64,000 nucleotides of DNA, taken from contig NZ_CP036401.1 in NCBI RefSeq assembly GCF_004322755.1, positions 5,270,001 to 5,334,000 of the forward strand, written 5' to 3'. The DNA comes from Pseudoduganella albidiflava. Its GTDB lineage: Bacteria; Pseudomonadota; Gammaproteobacteria; Burkholderiales; Burkholderiaceae_D. Both the position numbers and the translations under genes were made by a program. Below the pieces are notes generated by a model, which saw nothing but the letters and a program-made list of their open reading frames with translations, was not told the DNA's origin and made no database searches. Shown here in pieces: positions 42,448 to 55,894 of the stretch. Numbering within the stretch: the stretch's first letter is position 1; each line of letters begins with the position of its first letter.

Positions 42448-43632
42448 CGGCTGCGGCACCGCAGGTCCGTCGAACGCGAAGACACGGCGCGACGCAACGG
42501 CGATCGCCACGACACCGAGAAGGCTGAGCGCCAACGCGGTGCGCAAGTCGGAGCGGTGCGCTACGAAGCCGACGATCACCGGCCCGACCAGCAAGCCCAC
42601 ATAGGCCAGGCGCGTGGTGATGGCCAGCCCGGTCGACGGCGATACGCCATTGGCCAGCGCGATGCGCCCGGCCGACGAGAACATCACCGGAATGATGTTC
42701 GCCACACCCAGCCCGCACACCAGGAATCCCGCCAGCGCGGTGGGCACCGCAGGCAGCAGCAGCGCCAATCCGAGCCCGGCGGCGCACAGCGCGCAACTGG
42801 CCACCACCAGCGCACCTTCGGAAAAGCGCGCCCGCACGGGATCGCCGGTGAAGCGCCCGGTTGCCATGCCGATCGAGAACGCGGCATAGCCGGCGCTGAC
42901 GAAACCGCCGCTGGCCATGGCGACGTCGCGCATGTACACGGCGGTCCAGTCGTACATCGCCCCTTCCACGATCAGCGCGAGAAAGGCCAGGCAACCCAGC
43001 ACGACCAGCTTGCGCCTGGCCGCCGGCGCCAATGGCTGGCTGCCATGCGCCCCACCATCTTCGCTCGCATGGGCCGCCGGTTCCGGCAGCAGCCAGCGGG
43101 CCGTCGACAGCGTCAGCACGGCGCACAGCGTGCACACGGCCGCCAGGTGCCACTGGTTCGGCCATTGCATCGCCTGCCAGCCGCTGGAGACGAGCGCGCC
43201 AAACATCCCGCCCAGGCTGAAGGCGCCGTGCAGCGAACCGATCACGGGGCGCTCGAAGGTCGCTTCGATCACGGCCGCCTGCGAGTTCGCGGCCACGTCG
43301 TTTACCGCGGACATGGCGCCGTACAAGGCCAGCCAGAACAGCAGCAGCGTGTACTGCGGCATCAGCAGGATGCCGAAGGCGGCGAGCGCCATCAGCACGC
43401 CACTGTTGACGGAGGCGCGCGCACTGCCCACCTTCGCGATCCACCGTCCGGCCCAGGCCATGATGAGGATGCCGCCCAGCGCGACCGACAGCATCGACAG
43501 GGACAGGTTGGCTTCGGACAGCGAAAATTTATCCTTGATGGTCGGCACGTGGGTTCCCCAGGAGGCGTAGATCACGCCATTGCAGAACAGCACGGACATG
43601 GCGGCGATACGGGCTTTGCCGAGGTCAGGCAT
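42436..43632 (-). CDS. MFS transporter
   Basis: 398 residues from ATG at 43632 with AGGAGG upstream. About twelve hydrophobic segments; the 2-3 loop reads AGRWIAKVGSARAS and GTHVPTIKDKFSLSEANLSLSML near the N-terminus is typical of a small MFS group (YbjJ-like). Inner membrane. Substrate unknown. Confidence 0.87.
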   Translation of the reverse strand: MPDLGKARIAAMSVLFCNGVIYASWGTHVPTIKDKFSLSEANLSLSMLSVALGGILIMAWAGRWIAKVGSARASVNSGVLMALAAFGILLMPQYTLLLFWLALYGAMSAVNDVAANSQAAVIEATFERPVIGSLHGAFSLGGMFGALVSSGWQAMQWPNQWHLAAVCTLCAVLTLSTARWLLPEPAAHASEDGGAHGSQPLAPAARRKLVVLGCLAFLALIVEGAMYDWTAVYMRDVAMASGGFVSAGYAAFSIGMATGRFTGDPVRARFSEGALVVASCALCAAGLGLALLLPAVPTALAGFLVCGLGVANIIPVMFSSAGRIALANGVSPSTGLAITTRLAYVGLLVGPVIVGFVAHRSDLRTALALSLLGVVAIAVASRRVFAFDGPAVPQPSRV

Positions 43633-43865
43633 CCAGGCCTCCTGGCTGATGGCGTGCAGCAGGCAGGGGTCGGGGAACGGGGCGATCTGGGTAATGCACG
43701 GTGTTGTAAGCCGAAGCTGCGAGTTTGTGTTGTAAATCGGTGATCGGGTTGGCTGCGCAGTGTAATCGATTGGCCGCGGGCGGGCCGGGCGGGACCTGAA
43801 GCGTGCGGCGTGGTGTAAGCTGATGACCGACAGCCGACGAGCCCGCAACACGCGAAAGGTCCACC

Positions 43866-44312
43866 ATGCAGCTGGTTCAATGCACTTCCACGGGCCAGAA
43901 TGGCTGGCTCGCCCTGCGGCGGCAGCTTTGGCCGGAAGGTTCTCCGGACGAACACCTGGCCGAGATGCAGGTTCTCCTCGATCAGCCGGGCAGGTTCTTC
44001 CAGCTGGTCGCGTATGAAGACGACAGGCAGCCGGCCGGCTTCGTGGAAGCCGCGCTGCGAACAGATTACGTCAACGGCACCGATACCTCGCCGGTGGCAT
44101 TCGTCGAAGGCATCTATGTCGCGCCTGCCTTCCGCCGGCACGGCATCGGCACCCTGCTGGTCGCCGCTGTCGTCACCTGGGCCAAGGCCTGCGCCTGCAC
44201 CGAACTGGCATCGGACGCCTTGCTCGATAACGCGGCCAGCCAGGCCATGCACCGCGCGCTGGGCTTCGAGGAGACCGAGCGCGTGGTGTTCTTCCGGAAG
44301 CTGATCCCGTAG
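43866..44312 (+). CDS. AAC(6')-I-type aminoglycoside acetyltransferase
   Basis: 148 residues. The pattern W-x2-LRRQLWP, LRTDYVNGTDTSPVAFVEGIYVAPAFRRHGIG and LGFEETERVVFFRK closely follows chromosomal AAC(6')-I enzymes such as those of Salmonella and Acinetobacter. It should transfer acetyl from acetyl-CoA to the 6'-amino group of aminoglycosides. Expression level and actual resistance are unknown. No integron or transposon is nearby; it looks like a core gene. Confidence 0.85.
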   Translation: MQLVQCTSTGQNGWLALRRQLWPEGSPDEHLAEMQVLLDQPGRFFQLVAYEDDRQPAGFVEAALRTDYVNGTDTSPVAFVEGIYVAPAFRRHGIGTLLVAAVVTWAKACACTELASDALLDNAASQAMHRALGFEETERVVFFRKLIP

Positions 44313-44394
44313 CCAATCCCCGTCGATCGATGACTCTGGTGCCGGACATCCTTCGGATGTCGGACACCGGTCTTCCCATGCGTCTGGTCGCCCC

Positions 44395-44602
44395 AGAAAA
44401 CCGGGGACAGGCTCCGATTTCTTTCGAAAGGTTTCTGAAAACCGGGGACAGGCTCCGATTATTTTCGAAAGGTTTCCCGAAATCCGAGCCTGTCACTGGT
44501 TTCGTTGCCAGTTTCGCGACGAAATCGGAGCCTGTCCCCGGTTTCGCTGCAGGTTTCGCGGCGAAATCGGAGCCTGTCCCCGGTTTTTTCGGTAACAATT
44601 TG
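44395..44602. repeat. Array of five GGGGACAGGCTCCGATTT modules
   Basis: Two direct copies of AACCGGGGACAGGCTCCGAT are followed by three inverted ones (ATCGGAGCCTGTCCCCGG, the first degenerate: TCCGAGCCTGTCACTGG), separated by TTTCGAAAGGTTTC-like spacers. The array can fold into large hairpins. It sits between the convergent AAC(6') gene and the rRNA operon end. Related to the repeats at 20735. Confidence 0.85.
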
Positions 44603-44614
44603 GGTGGCCAAAAG

Positions 44615-44651
44615 CAAAAAACCCCGCCAGCACACGCTAGCGGGGTTTTTC
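44615..44651 (-). terminator. Terminator at the end of the rRNA operon region
   Basis: ACCCCGC pairs with GCGGGGT. On the minus strand it is followed by six U; T residues on the plus side make it usable in both directions. Confidence 0.85.
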
Positions 44652-44660
44652 TATGTAACA

Positions 44661-44730
44661 GCCTGACGATAACCTACTTTCACACTGGTTGCAGCACTAT
44701 CATCGGCGCAAAGTCGTTTCACGGTCCTGT
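44661..44730 (-). pseudogene. Truncated 5S rRNA copy (3' part only)
   Basis: Seventy bases identical to the 3' part of the 5S gene at 44869, plus five shared bases beyond its 3' end (TAACA on the plus strand). The 5' third is missing and replaced by unrelated sequence. It lies downstream of the full 5S within the same transcription direction, between terminators. Confidence 0.9.
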
Positions 44731-44763
44731 GAGTGGAGCGAGGTCGGGCAGTGCCCGGCCGAG

Positions 44764-44798
44764 CAAAAAAACCCGCGACCCGGAGCCAAGTTCGCGGC
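44764..44798 (-). terminator. Terminator-like hairpin between the 5S copies
   Basis: CCGCGA / TCGCGG stem with seven T residues following on the minus strand. Confidence 0.6.
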
Positions 44799-44825
44799 GT
44801 ATTACAAAGCAGGAAGCACAAATGA

Positions 44826-44857
44826 CAAAAGCCCACCAGATCACTGGTGGGCTTTTC
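44826..44857 (-). terminator. First rRNA operon terminator
   Basis: GCCCACCAG pairs with CTGGTGGGC, flanked by A and T tracts, directly after the 5S 3' end. Confidence 0.85.
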
Positions 44858-44868
44858 TCGGTATAACA

Positions 44869-44983
44869 GCCTGACGATAACCTACTTTCACACTGGTTGC
44901 AGCACTATCATCGGCGCAAAGTCGTTTCACGGTCCTGTTCGGGATGGGAAGGGGTGGGACCGACTTGCTATGGTCATCAGGCA
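44869..44983 (-). rRNA. rrf: 5S ribosomal RNA
   Basis: About 115 nt on the minus strand, beginning TGCCTGATGACCATAGC and ending GTTATCGTCAGGC, whose ends pair. The inner GAACAGGACCGTGAAACG is typical of betaproteobacterial 5S. Confidence 0.97.
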
Positions 44984-45112
44984 TGACTTGTACGCAGTGC
45001 CGTCCCCTGTGGGGCAACGTCACTGCTCAATCCGGAAGAAGTAAAGCGAGGGTAACTCTCATCAAAGAGTAAATGCGAGGAATCATCATGATTCATAACC
45101 GTCAAGGTTATA

Positions 45113-48004
<2,892 letters not shown>

Positions 48005-48133
48005 TATAACCTTGACGGCTATAGCACAAGCATTTACTACTGTGTTTGATGAGTTTTTGTATGCGTTCCTTTCGGAACACTACCCTAAGTGTATTCATTG
48101 CTGAATACGCTTAATAAAACTTTACTTCTTCCA

Positions 48134-48145
48134 GATTGTTAAAGA
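48134..48145 (-). promoter_or_regulatory. boxA antitermination element, 16S-23S spacer
   Basis: TCTTTAACAATC on the minus strand, the same as the leader copy at 50163-50174. NusB/S10 binding keeps RNA polymerase processive through the 23S gene. Confidence 0.8.
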
Positions 48146-48218
48146 ACGAAACAGCAGTGATCTCTAAAAGATCAAATTTAAACCGCAGGGCTTAGATTTG
48201 ATTTCTTAACAGAAGCGA

Positions 48219-48294
48219 TGGTGGAGGATGACGGGATCGAACCGACGACCCCCTGCTTGCAAAGCAGGTGCTCTCCCAGCTGAGCTAATCCCCC
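48219..48294 (-). tRNA. tRNA-Ala (TGC anticodon)
   Basis: 76 nt including encoded CCA; begins GGGGGATTAGCTCAGC, anticodon loop TTTGCAA, TTCGATC T-loop. Standard position in the rRNA spacer. Confidence 0.98.
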
Positions 48295-48301
48295 GTGTTC
48301 G

Positions 48302-48378
48302 TGGTGGGTCTGGTTGGGCTCGAACCAACGACCCCCGCGTTATCAACACGGTGCTCTAACCAGCTGAGCTACAGACCC
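48302..48378 (-). tRNA. tRNA-Ile (GAT anticodon)
   Basis: 77 nt including encoded CCA; begins GGGTCTGTAGCTCAGC, anticodon loop TTGATAA, TTCGAGC T-loop. Lies just after the 16S gene. Confidence 0.98.
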
Positions 48379-48456
48379 GCGCGCTTCTACTGTTTCTCTA
48401 ACAACAGCCGATAAGTGTGAGCGTTTGATGCACGATCTTGCGATCAGTGCCGACTC

Positions 48457-49990
<1,534 letters not shown>

Positions 49991-50162
49991 AATCTCTGTT
50001 TTTCCGATACTGCTATCGGAGGTCACTTACTCAAATAACTGACGAACTATCGTTAGATAGTCACGTTTATTACTTGTGTAAGCGTTTGATGCTATATATT
50101 TTGAGCTATCTGAACCGAAGTTCAGGGCACATCACATCAAACGCCCACACTTATCGACTGTT

Positions 50163-50174
50163 GATTGTTAAAGA
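50163..50174 (-). promoter_or_regulatory. boxA antitermination element, rRNA leader
   Basis: TCTTTAACAATC on the minus strand, 170 bases before the 16S gene. The leader between the promoters and the 16S gene holds no gene. Confidence 0.8.
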
Positions 50175-50264
50175 ATTCTGCCCTTGAAGGCTTGCTGCGG
50201 ATCGGGTGAACTTTCGTTCTATCCGTCGACAAATCGTTGTGTTTGTCAGCAGCAGAGAAGCGAG

Positions 50265-50293
50265 ATTATCAGGTGTTTCGTGCATCTCGTCAA
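50265..50293 (-). promoter_or_regulatory. rRNA promoter, proximal
   Basis: Minus strand: TTGACG (50293-50288), 17 bases, GATAAT (50270-50265). Close to consensus. Confidence 0.75.
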
Positions 50294-50371
50294 CCCCTCA
50301 GTTTCCAGCCTCAGTATCCATCCCTGCGCTTTCCACCGCTCGCTGCGTCGTTGTTCGCTGCGAGGGACAGA

Positions 50372-50400
50372 ACTATAGCAAAGCCGATTCGACTCTGCAA
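50372..50400 (-). promoter_or_regulatory. rRNA promoter, distal
   Basis: Minus strand: TTGCAG (50400-50395), 17 bases, TATAGT (50377-50372). Tandem promoters about 107 bases apart resemble rrn P1 and P2. Confidence 0.7.
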
Positions 50401-50677
50401 TACCCCCGCATTCATTTCGCTACCCTTGCCATAAAGAGATGCGCTTTATGCAAGAACCCCGCTCGCGCATTATCTGGTTCGCCAGCGCGGCGACAAGCGG
50501 CGTAACGCAGGGACCCGGAGTAGCCATTGCCATCCAGCCGATCAGCCAAGCGCGCAACTTTGCGCTTATAGGGCCAAGCCGCGGCTATTACCGAAGTTGC
50601 AATTAAGTTATCATCCTCCTGCAAACCAGAGGATGCGCATTCGCCTTCCCTTTCATAGCCACACCAACGTGCACCGA

Positions 50678-51238
50678 ATGTCCCCTCGAGCGGCCCTGCA
50701 AACTACGGAAACGCACTTGAAGGCCCTGATATCGAAGGGAATGGAAGGCAATGATGCCGCTTACCGCCTGTTCCTGCAGACCGCCGCCACCCACCTGCGT
50801 GCATTCCTGCGGCGGCGCATGCAGAAATGGCCGGATGAGGTGGAAGACCTCGTCCAGGAATCGCTGCTGGCGATCCACAACCAGCGCCACACCTATGACC
50901 CGGCGGCGCCGCTGACGTCCTGGATGTATGCGATCACCAAGTACAAGCTGATAGACTGGATGCGCCGCCATGCCCGCCAGGATGCGCTCAACGATCCGCT
51001 CGACGACGAGCATGAACTGTTTTCCAGCGCGGCATCGGATGCGGCGGATGCCGGTCGCGACTTGAACAAGGTGCTCACCTTGCTGCCCGAGCAGCAACGC
51101 GCGGCGATCCTGCACACCAAGGTGGATGGCTGGTCGGTGCGGGAAACCGCCACCGCGCTACGTATCTCGGAAGCCAGCGTGAAGGTGGCGGTGCACCGGG
51201 GCCTGAAGGCGCTTGCGGAAAAACTACGGATCAAATAA
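50678..51238 (+). CDS. RNA polymerase sigma factor, ECF type (SigF-like)
   Basis: 186 residues from ATG at 50678; the frame is open upstream (other ATGs at 50633 and 50597) and no strong ribosome site decides it. Region 2 reads DEVEDLVQESLLAIHNQRHTYDP...WMYAITKYKLIDWMR, region 4 GWSVRETATALRISEASVKVAVHRGLKAL. The following gene encodes an NrsF-type membrane protein, the usual anti-sigma for this ECF group, so a stress response is likely. Confidence 0.9.
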   Translation: MSPRAALQTTETHLKALISKGMEGNDAAYRLFLQTAATHLRAFLRRRMQKWPDEVEDLVQESLLAIHNQRHTYDPAAPLTSWMYAITKYKLIDWMRRHARQDALNDPLDDEHELFSSAASDAADAGRDLNKVLTLLPEQQRAAILHTKVDGWSVRETATALRISEASVKVAVHRGLKALAEKLRIK

Positions 51239-51873
51239 TGCAAACCGACGATTTGATAGCGATGCTCGCAAAGGATGGCGCCGTGCACCGGCGCCCTTCC
51301 CTGCTCACGTGGACGCCGGTGGCCATGGCCGCGGTGCTGAGCGCGGTACTGATGGCGGCCACGCTGGGCGTGAGGCCACACCTGGAACAGTGGGCCGGCG
51401 CACCGCTTTTCTGGCTCAAGTGTGCCTTCGTTGCCGCCCTTGCCACCGCTGGCCTGCGAGCGGTCAGCATCGCGGCCATTCCCGGAGCCCGCTTCGGCGG
51501 CCTGCCCTGGCTGCTGGCAGCCCCGCTGGTCGTGATGGCGATCGCCGCCGCGGCCACGCTGCTCGTTGCCGACACGGGCACCCGCGCGCAGCAGTTCTGG
51601 GGCAGCACGTGGCGCAGTTGCCCATTCCTGATTGCGCTGCTGGCACTGCCGATCTTCGCGGCGATGCTGAACGTGATGCGCGGGCTCGCCCCCACCCGGC
51701 TCCGGCTTGCAGGTGCCATTGCCGGCTTCGCGGCGGGCGCCACGGCGGCGCTGCTGTACTGCCTGCATTGCCCGGAACTGGCGCCGAGCTTCGTGGCGTT
51801 CTGGTACCTGCTGGGCATCCTGATCCCTACCGCCGTGGGCGCCCTCATCGGCCGTGCGGTACTGGCCTGGTAG
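51238..51873 (+). CDS. NrsF-like (DUF1109) anti-sigma membrane protein
   Basis: 211 residues; its ATG overlaps the sigma gene's TAA by one base. Six hydrophobic segments; N-terminus MQTDDLIAMLAKDGAVHRRP fits the family. Cys in YCLHCPELAPSFVAFWYLLG is characteristic. It should hold the sigma factor at the inner membrane until a signal, often oxidative or metal stress, releases it. Confidence 0.9.
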   Translation: MQTDDLIAMLAKDGAVHRRPSLLTWTPVAMAAVLSAVLMAATLGVRPHLEQWAGAPLFWLKCAFVAALATAGLRAVSIAAIPGARFGGLPWLLAAPLVVMAIAAAATLLVADTGTRAQQFWGSTWRSCPFLIALLALPIFAAMLNVMRGLAPTRLRLAGAIAGFAAGATAALLYCLHCPELAPSFVAFWYLLGILIPTAVGALIGRAVLAW

Positions 51874-51910
51874 GCCGCCTTCTCCATTCGAGAAAATCCG
51901 TACCCGGCGG

Positions 51911-52117
51911 TAATGCCGTTAAGTTAAGCATTACCCGAAGCATTGAAAGCGCATGCATTCACCCCAATGGCGAAGGGCTGGGGTCAGGAGGGAGTGCTGG
52001 CCTGCATGCCAGCACCGTTCCGCAGGCGCGAAGCATGCTTCGCGAAACCCCTGCTTCACCCCGGCGGGTCTGACCCCGGAATCTGCCTTTGGGGGTGGGC
52101 TTATCTGAACGGCATTA
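51911..52117. repeat. Palindromic repeat element (copy 3)
   Basis: Ends TAATGCCGTTAAGTTAAGC (51911-51929) and GCTTATCTGAACGGCATTA (52099-52117) are inverted, 17 of 19 matching. Inside, GCTGGCCTGCATGCCAGC and GCGAAGCATGCTTCGC are nested palindromes, and GGGTCAGG / CGGGTCTGACCCCG follow as at 9091. A 7-base ACCCGGC flanks both sides. Nothing coding is seen in the 430-base gap around it. Confidence 0.85.
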
Positions 52118-52302
52118 GCACCCGGCATTGACCTCAACGAAGGGCGAACCGCGCCTTCAAAAAAATATTTGCATTCCCTTGTAACCATTCGGTGCGTGCC
52201 GGCGAATTCACTTGCGTCGGCAGTTTTCCCGCATCCGGATGCGGCCGGCAGCAGCAGCTCCCTCAACCGCCGGTCCCCGGCACTGCCATGCAAAGGAATG
52301 TC

Positions 52303-53139
52303 ATGAACAAGTTTTTCGCTTTCGGTGAACGCGTCGCGCCTGCCTCTTCCACCACCGCCCAGTCCACTCCCGCGGCACGCCAGCCAGCACTGCGTGCAGG
52401 CGTCACCCTCGCGTGCGCGCTCGCGGCGTCGGGTGCGGCGGTGCCCGTGCACGCGGACGAAGCGGACATGAAATCCCCCGCCGGAATCCGCCCGCTCAGC
52501 GTTACCGTCAGCGTCACCAACCTCACGCATGCGACCTGGTTCGCGCCGATCCTGGTGGCCGCGCACCCTGCCACGTACACCGCTTTTACGGAAGGCAAAC
52601 CGGCAACGCCGGAACTGCAGGCACTGGCCGAGATCGGCGACATCGCACCACTGGCGGAACGCCTGCCGGCCGGCTCGGTCGCCGTGCTGAACCCCGCCAA
52701 CGGCCCGCTCAAGCCAGGAGACACCGCCACGACGAAGCTTCCCCCTCGCAAGGGCACTCTCGACACCCGCCTGTCCATCCTCGCGATGCTGGTGCCCACC
52801 AACGATGCCTTTACGGCCCTGAACGCGATCGAGATTCCGACCAAGCCGGGCAAGTATGTGTACACGCTCAATGGCTATGATGCCGGCACGGAGGCCAACA
52901 ACGAAGCGCAGGCCAGCGCCCCCGGCGTCGGTCAACCGGGCCTGGGACTGCCGCCATTCCTCGACGATGCACCGGACCTCCATCGTGGCGCGCCGGGCTT
53001 TGCCAATACCAGGGCAGAGGGATATGTGCATGTGCACCGTGGCATCGTGGGCAGCGCTGCGGACGGCGACAGTGTGCTGGACCACACCACTTACCGGTGG
53101 ATGAACCCCGTGGCGCGCGTAACGCTCATCGTCAGGTAA
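52303..53139 (+). CDS. Spondin-domain exported protein
   Basis: 278 residues with AAAGGA before the ATG. A long N-terminus ends in a signal-like helix (GVTLACALAASGAAVPVHA). The spondin domain runs from about 65: SVTVSVTNLTHATWFAPILVAAH, LDTRLSILAMLVPTNDAF and LDDAPDLHRGAPGF. Likely secreted or periplasmic; function unknown in bacteria. Confidence 0.85.
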   Translation: MNKFFAFGERVAPASSTTAQSTPAARQPALRAGVTLACALAASGAAVPVHADEADMKSPAGIRPLSVTVSVTNLTHATWFAPILVAAHPATYTAFTEGKPATPELQALAEIGDIAPLAERLPAGSVAVLNPANGPLKPGDTATTKLPPRKGTLDTRLSILAMLVPTNDAFTALNAIEIPTKPGKYVYTLNGYDAGTEANNEAQASAPGVGQPGLGLPPFLDDAPDLHRGAPGFANTRAEGYVHVHRGIVGSAADGDSVLDHTTYRWMNPVARVTLIVR

Positions 53140-53367
53140 GCAGAACCCGAGGCGGGCGTCCGGACGATCGGACGCTCGTCGTATCCGGAATGGAGCAGCA
53201 GTGGAGCAGCAGTAAAGCAGCAGCGCGATGCACCCTCGAGGTCGAGCCGAGGGTGCAACGGGAACGCAGCAAGGGGAAATGCAGGAAGGGGGAAGCGTGC
53301 CGCAGCGGCGGGTTTCAGCCGCCAGGCAGCGCGGCGCGGCCAGGCAGCCGCGCCGCGAAGTGGAACC

Positions 53368-53739
53368 TTAGAACATGAACACCGTGTAGCCATCCGCCGC
53401 GATGCGCGCAATGCTCGGCAAGCCGGAAGTCCCCGGCACGCTGTTGTCCGTGATCAGGTCGAAGCCCGCCTTCTCCGCTTCCTCGCGGGCGCCGAACACG
53501 TCGGCGCAGCCGCACGAAATGCCCACCACCCGGTCTTCCACCTCCTTGTACAGCGCATGCACCGGGTGCGCCGGATTGGCCAGCACGCCCGGCCAGCGCG
53601 TGCCCGTGCCCTGGAAATAGATGCCGACTTCCGTGTCCTTCTGCTTGAAGTCGTAGGCGGCGGCAAGCCCGTTGAACATGCGGCCCAGTGCTTCTTCGCC
53701 TGCTTTCGGATCGGAGAGGATGATGATGGCAGCTTTCAT
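53368..53739 (-). CDS. DsrE-family-like protein
   Basis: 123 residues from ATG at 53739 with AAGGGAA upstream. KAAIIILSDPKAGEEALGRMFNGL and VGIYFQGTGTRW fit the DsrE/DsrF flavodoxin-like fold; GISCGCADVFG contains the Cys region. Probably cytoplasmic and sulfur- or redox-related; weak functional evidence. Confidence 0.75.
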   Translation of the reverse strand: MKAAIIILSDPKAGEEALGRMFNGLAAAYDFKQKDTEVGIYFQGTGTRWPGVLANPAHPVHALYKEVEDRVVGISCGCADVFGAREEAEKAGFDLITDNSVPGTSGLPSIARIAADGYTVFMF

Positions 53740-53871
53740 GGTGTTCCCTTCTAGGTCTGGCCCGCCGCGGTGTGCAGCGGATGAGGCCATTCTAGGGAGC
53801 CGCAAAACGCATGGAAACTACGCCAGCTTCAATTGATTATTGCGCCAGGCGAAATAGTCGCATGGACAAAC

Positions 53872-54771
53872 TCATTGTAGATGCTGGTGCGCCCGCAGGT
53901 GCTCGGCCAGCAGGTCGATGAACTTGCGCACCTTGGATGAACCGAACTTGCTTTCCCGGTGCACCAGGTGCACCGGCCACGGTGCTTCCTCGTAGTCGGC
54001 AAGGATGATCCGCAGCCTGTCCGCCTTGACGTCCTCGGCCACCTGGTAGGACAGCAGCCGGCAGATGCCCAGGCCGGAAACGGCGGCCTCGATGGCCGCG
54101 TCGTTGCTCGATACCGTGAGGCGGGGCCGCAGCCGCACCAGCGTGGGGTCGTCGACGGCGCCGAACTTCCATTCCACCCGCGGCGAGATGCCGGCGGCGG
54201 CGACGATGGTGTGGCGCAGCAGGTCGGCCGGATGCTGCGGCATGCCGTGCCGCGCCAGGTAGTCCGGCGCGGCGCACAGCACGCGGCGCACCTGGCCCAC
54301 GCGCAGCGCCTTCAGGCTGGAATCGGGCAGGTGGCCGATGCGCACCGCCACGTCGATGCCTTCGTCGACCAGGTTCACCACGCGGTCCAGGAACAGGGCC
54401 GAAACCTCCACCTGGGGAAACTCGTTCAGGTAGCGCAGGATGCACGGCATCACGAACATCTTCCCGAACAGGACGGACGCCGTCACCGACAGGTTGCCCT
54501 TCGGCGCGGAATTGACCCCGGCCGCCGCTTCGTTGGCTTCCTCGATGCTGGCCAGGATACTGCGCGAGTCGTCCAGGTAGCGCTGGCCCGCCTCGGTGAG
54601 CCGCACGTTGCGGGTGGTGCGCATCAGCAGGCGCACGCCCAGCTGTTCCTCCAGCCCGGCGATGGCGCGTGTCACGGCGGCCGGCGACAGGTCGAGGCGG
54701 CGCGCCGCCGCGGCGAAGCCTTCTTCCTCGCCGACGGCCACGAACACATTCATCAAGTGGACCTGGTCCAT
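53872..54771 (-). CDS. LysR family regulator of the divergent oxidoreductase operon
   Basis: 299 residues from ATG at 54771. N-terminal HTH MNVFVAVGEEEGFAAAARRLDLSPAAVTRAIAGLE. It is divergent from the PNPOx-like / reductase operon, and the 166-base gap holds an 11-bp inverted repeat, so it probably controls that operon. The effector is unknown. Confidence 0.92.
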   Translation of the reverse strand: MDQVHLMNVFVAVGEEEGFAAAARRLDLSPAAVTRAIAGLEEQLGVRLLMRTTRNVRLTEAGQRYLDDSRSILASIEEANEAAAGVNSAPKGNLSVTASVLFGKMFVMPCILRYLNEFPQVEVSALFLDRVVNLVDEGIDVAVRIGHLPDSSLKALRVGQVRRVLCAAPDYLARHGMPQHPADLLRHTIVAAAGISPRVEWKFGAVDDPTLVRLRPRLTVSSNDAAIEAAVSGLGICRLLSYQVAEDVKADRLRIILADYEEAPWPVHLVHRESKFGSSKVRKFIDLLAEHLRAHQHLQ

Positions 54772-54783
54772 GCATTTCTCCCC

Positions 54784-54836
54784 GCGAAATAATGTGTTGC
54801 GTCGAATGGCCATTCCGGCAGAGCCCATTATTTCGC
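54784..54836. promoter_or_regulatory. Inverted repeat in the LysR/oxidoreductase divergent region
   Basis: GCGAAATAATG (54784-54794) and its exact complement CATTATTTCGC (54826-54836), centres 42 bases apart. Suits a LysR tetramer site or a looped operator. Confidence 0.6.
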
Positions 54837-54937
54837 AGAATAGTGTCACCAGCAATCGATAAGCCGGATTCCCACCGCAGCTCTACACAATTGGAGAGAA
54901 AATGCGGAGAGCACCCCGGCATGACCAGGAGAAGACC

Positions 54938-55894
54938 ATGAACGAGACCACCGCCTTCCACGACGGCGAGCGCAGGATGCAGGTGCTGGCCGGCGAAACT
55001 GCCATCGCCGACCGCAACATCGCAGGGCTGTCGGACAGCGTGATCGGCGGCGCCCGCCCGTTCATCGCGAAGCAGTCCATGGCGGTACTGGCCAGCACGG
55101 ATGCACGGGGTGCCGTCTGGGCTTCCGTGGTATTCGGCAAGCCGGGCTTCCTGCATACGGACGATGGCCATGCGATCGCCATCGACGTGCCGTACAAGGA
55201 CCGCGACCTGGCCGACCCGCTGTGGGAAAACATGGCGGCCCAGGCCGACCTGGGCATGCTGTTCATCGAGTTGGGCTCGCGGCGCCGCTATCGCGTGAAC
55301 GGCACCGTGCAGCGCCTGGACTCGCTCGGCGCCGGCGTGGCGATCCGCGAGGCTTACCCGAACTGCCCGAAATACATCCAGCGCCGCCACCTGCGCCAGA
55401 TTGGCGAATCAAAGCTGCCGGTGCAGGCCGCGCATGGCACGGTGCTGCGCGGCGCGGTGGCGGAGATCGCCACCAGGGCGGACACGCTCTTCGTGGCCAG
55501 CCGCCATGACCGTGCCGGCGCCGACGCATCCCACCGCGGCGGCCAGCCGGGCTTCGTCGAACTGGTGGACGACACCACGCTACGCATCCCCGACTACCAC
55601 GGCAACAGCCTGTTCAACACCCTCGGCAATATCGCGGCGGACGGCCGCGCCGGCCTCTGCATCCTGGATTTCACGCATGGCCAGGTGCTGCAGCTGACCG
55701 GCACCGCGGCCGTGCTGTGGAACCAGGACGATCCGCACGGCGAAACGGGCGGCACGCGGCGCTACTGGGAATTCAAGGTGCAACAATGGATCCTGCGCGA
55801 CCTGCCCCATGCGATGGAATGGGAATACCTCGATGCCTCGCCGTTCAATCCCGCCGTGCGGCATGCGGAACCGGATACGGGGAACACGCCATGA
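54938..55894 (+). CDS. Pyridoxamine 5'-phosphate oxidase-like flavoprotein
   Basis: 318 residues from ATG at 54938 with AGGAG upstream. The N-terminal half (FIAKQSMAVLASTDARGAVWASVVFGKPGF) and the second (RIPDYHGNSLFNTLGNIAADGRAGLCILDF) look like a split-barrel FMN-binding domain. The stop overlaps the next start (ATGA), so it is coupled to a ferredoxin-type reductase that may supply its electrons. Confidence 0.83.
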   Translation: MNETTAFHDGERRMQVLAGETAIADRNIAGLSDSVIGGARPFIAKQSMAVLASTDARGAVWASVVFGKPGFLHTDDGHAIAIDVPYKDRDLADPLWENMAAQADLGMLFIELGSRRRYRVNGTVQRLDSLGAGVAIREAYPNCPKYIQRRHLRQIGESKLPVQAAHGTVLRGAVAEIATRADTLFVASRHDRAGADASHRGGQPGFVELVDDTTLRIPDYHGNSLFNTLGNIAADGRAGLCILDFTHGQVLQLTGTAAVLWNQDDPHGETGGTRRYWEFKVQQWILRDLPHAMEWEYLDASPFNPAVRHAEPDTGNTP

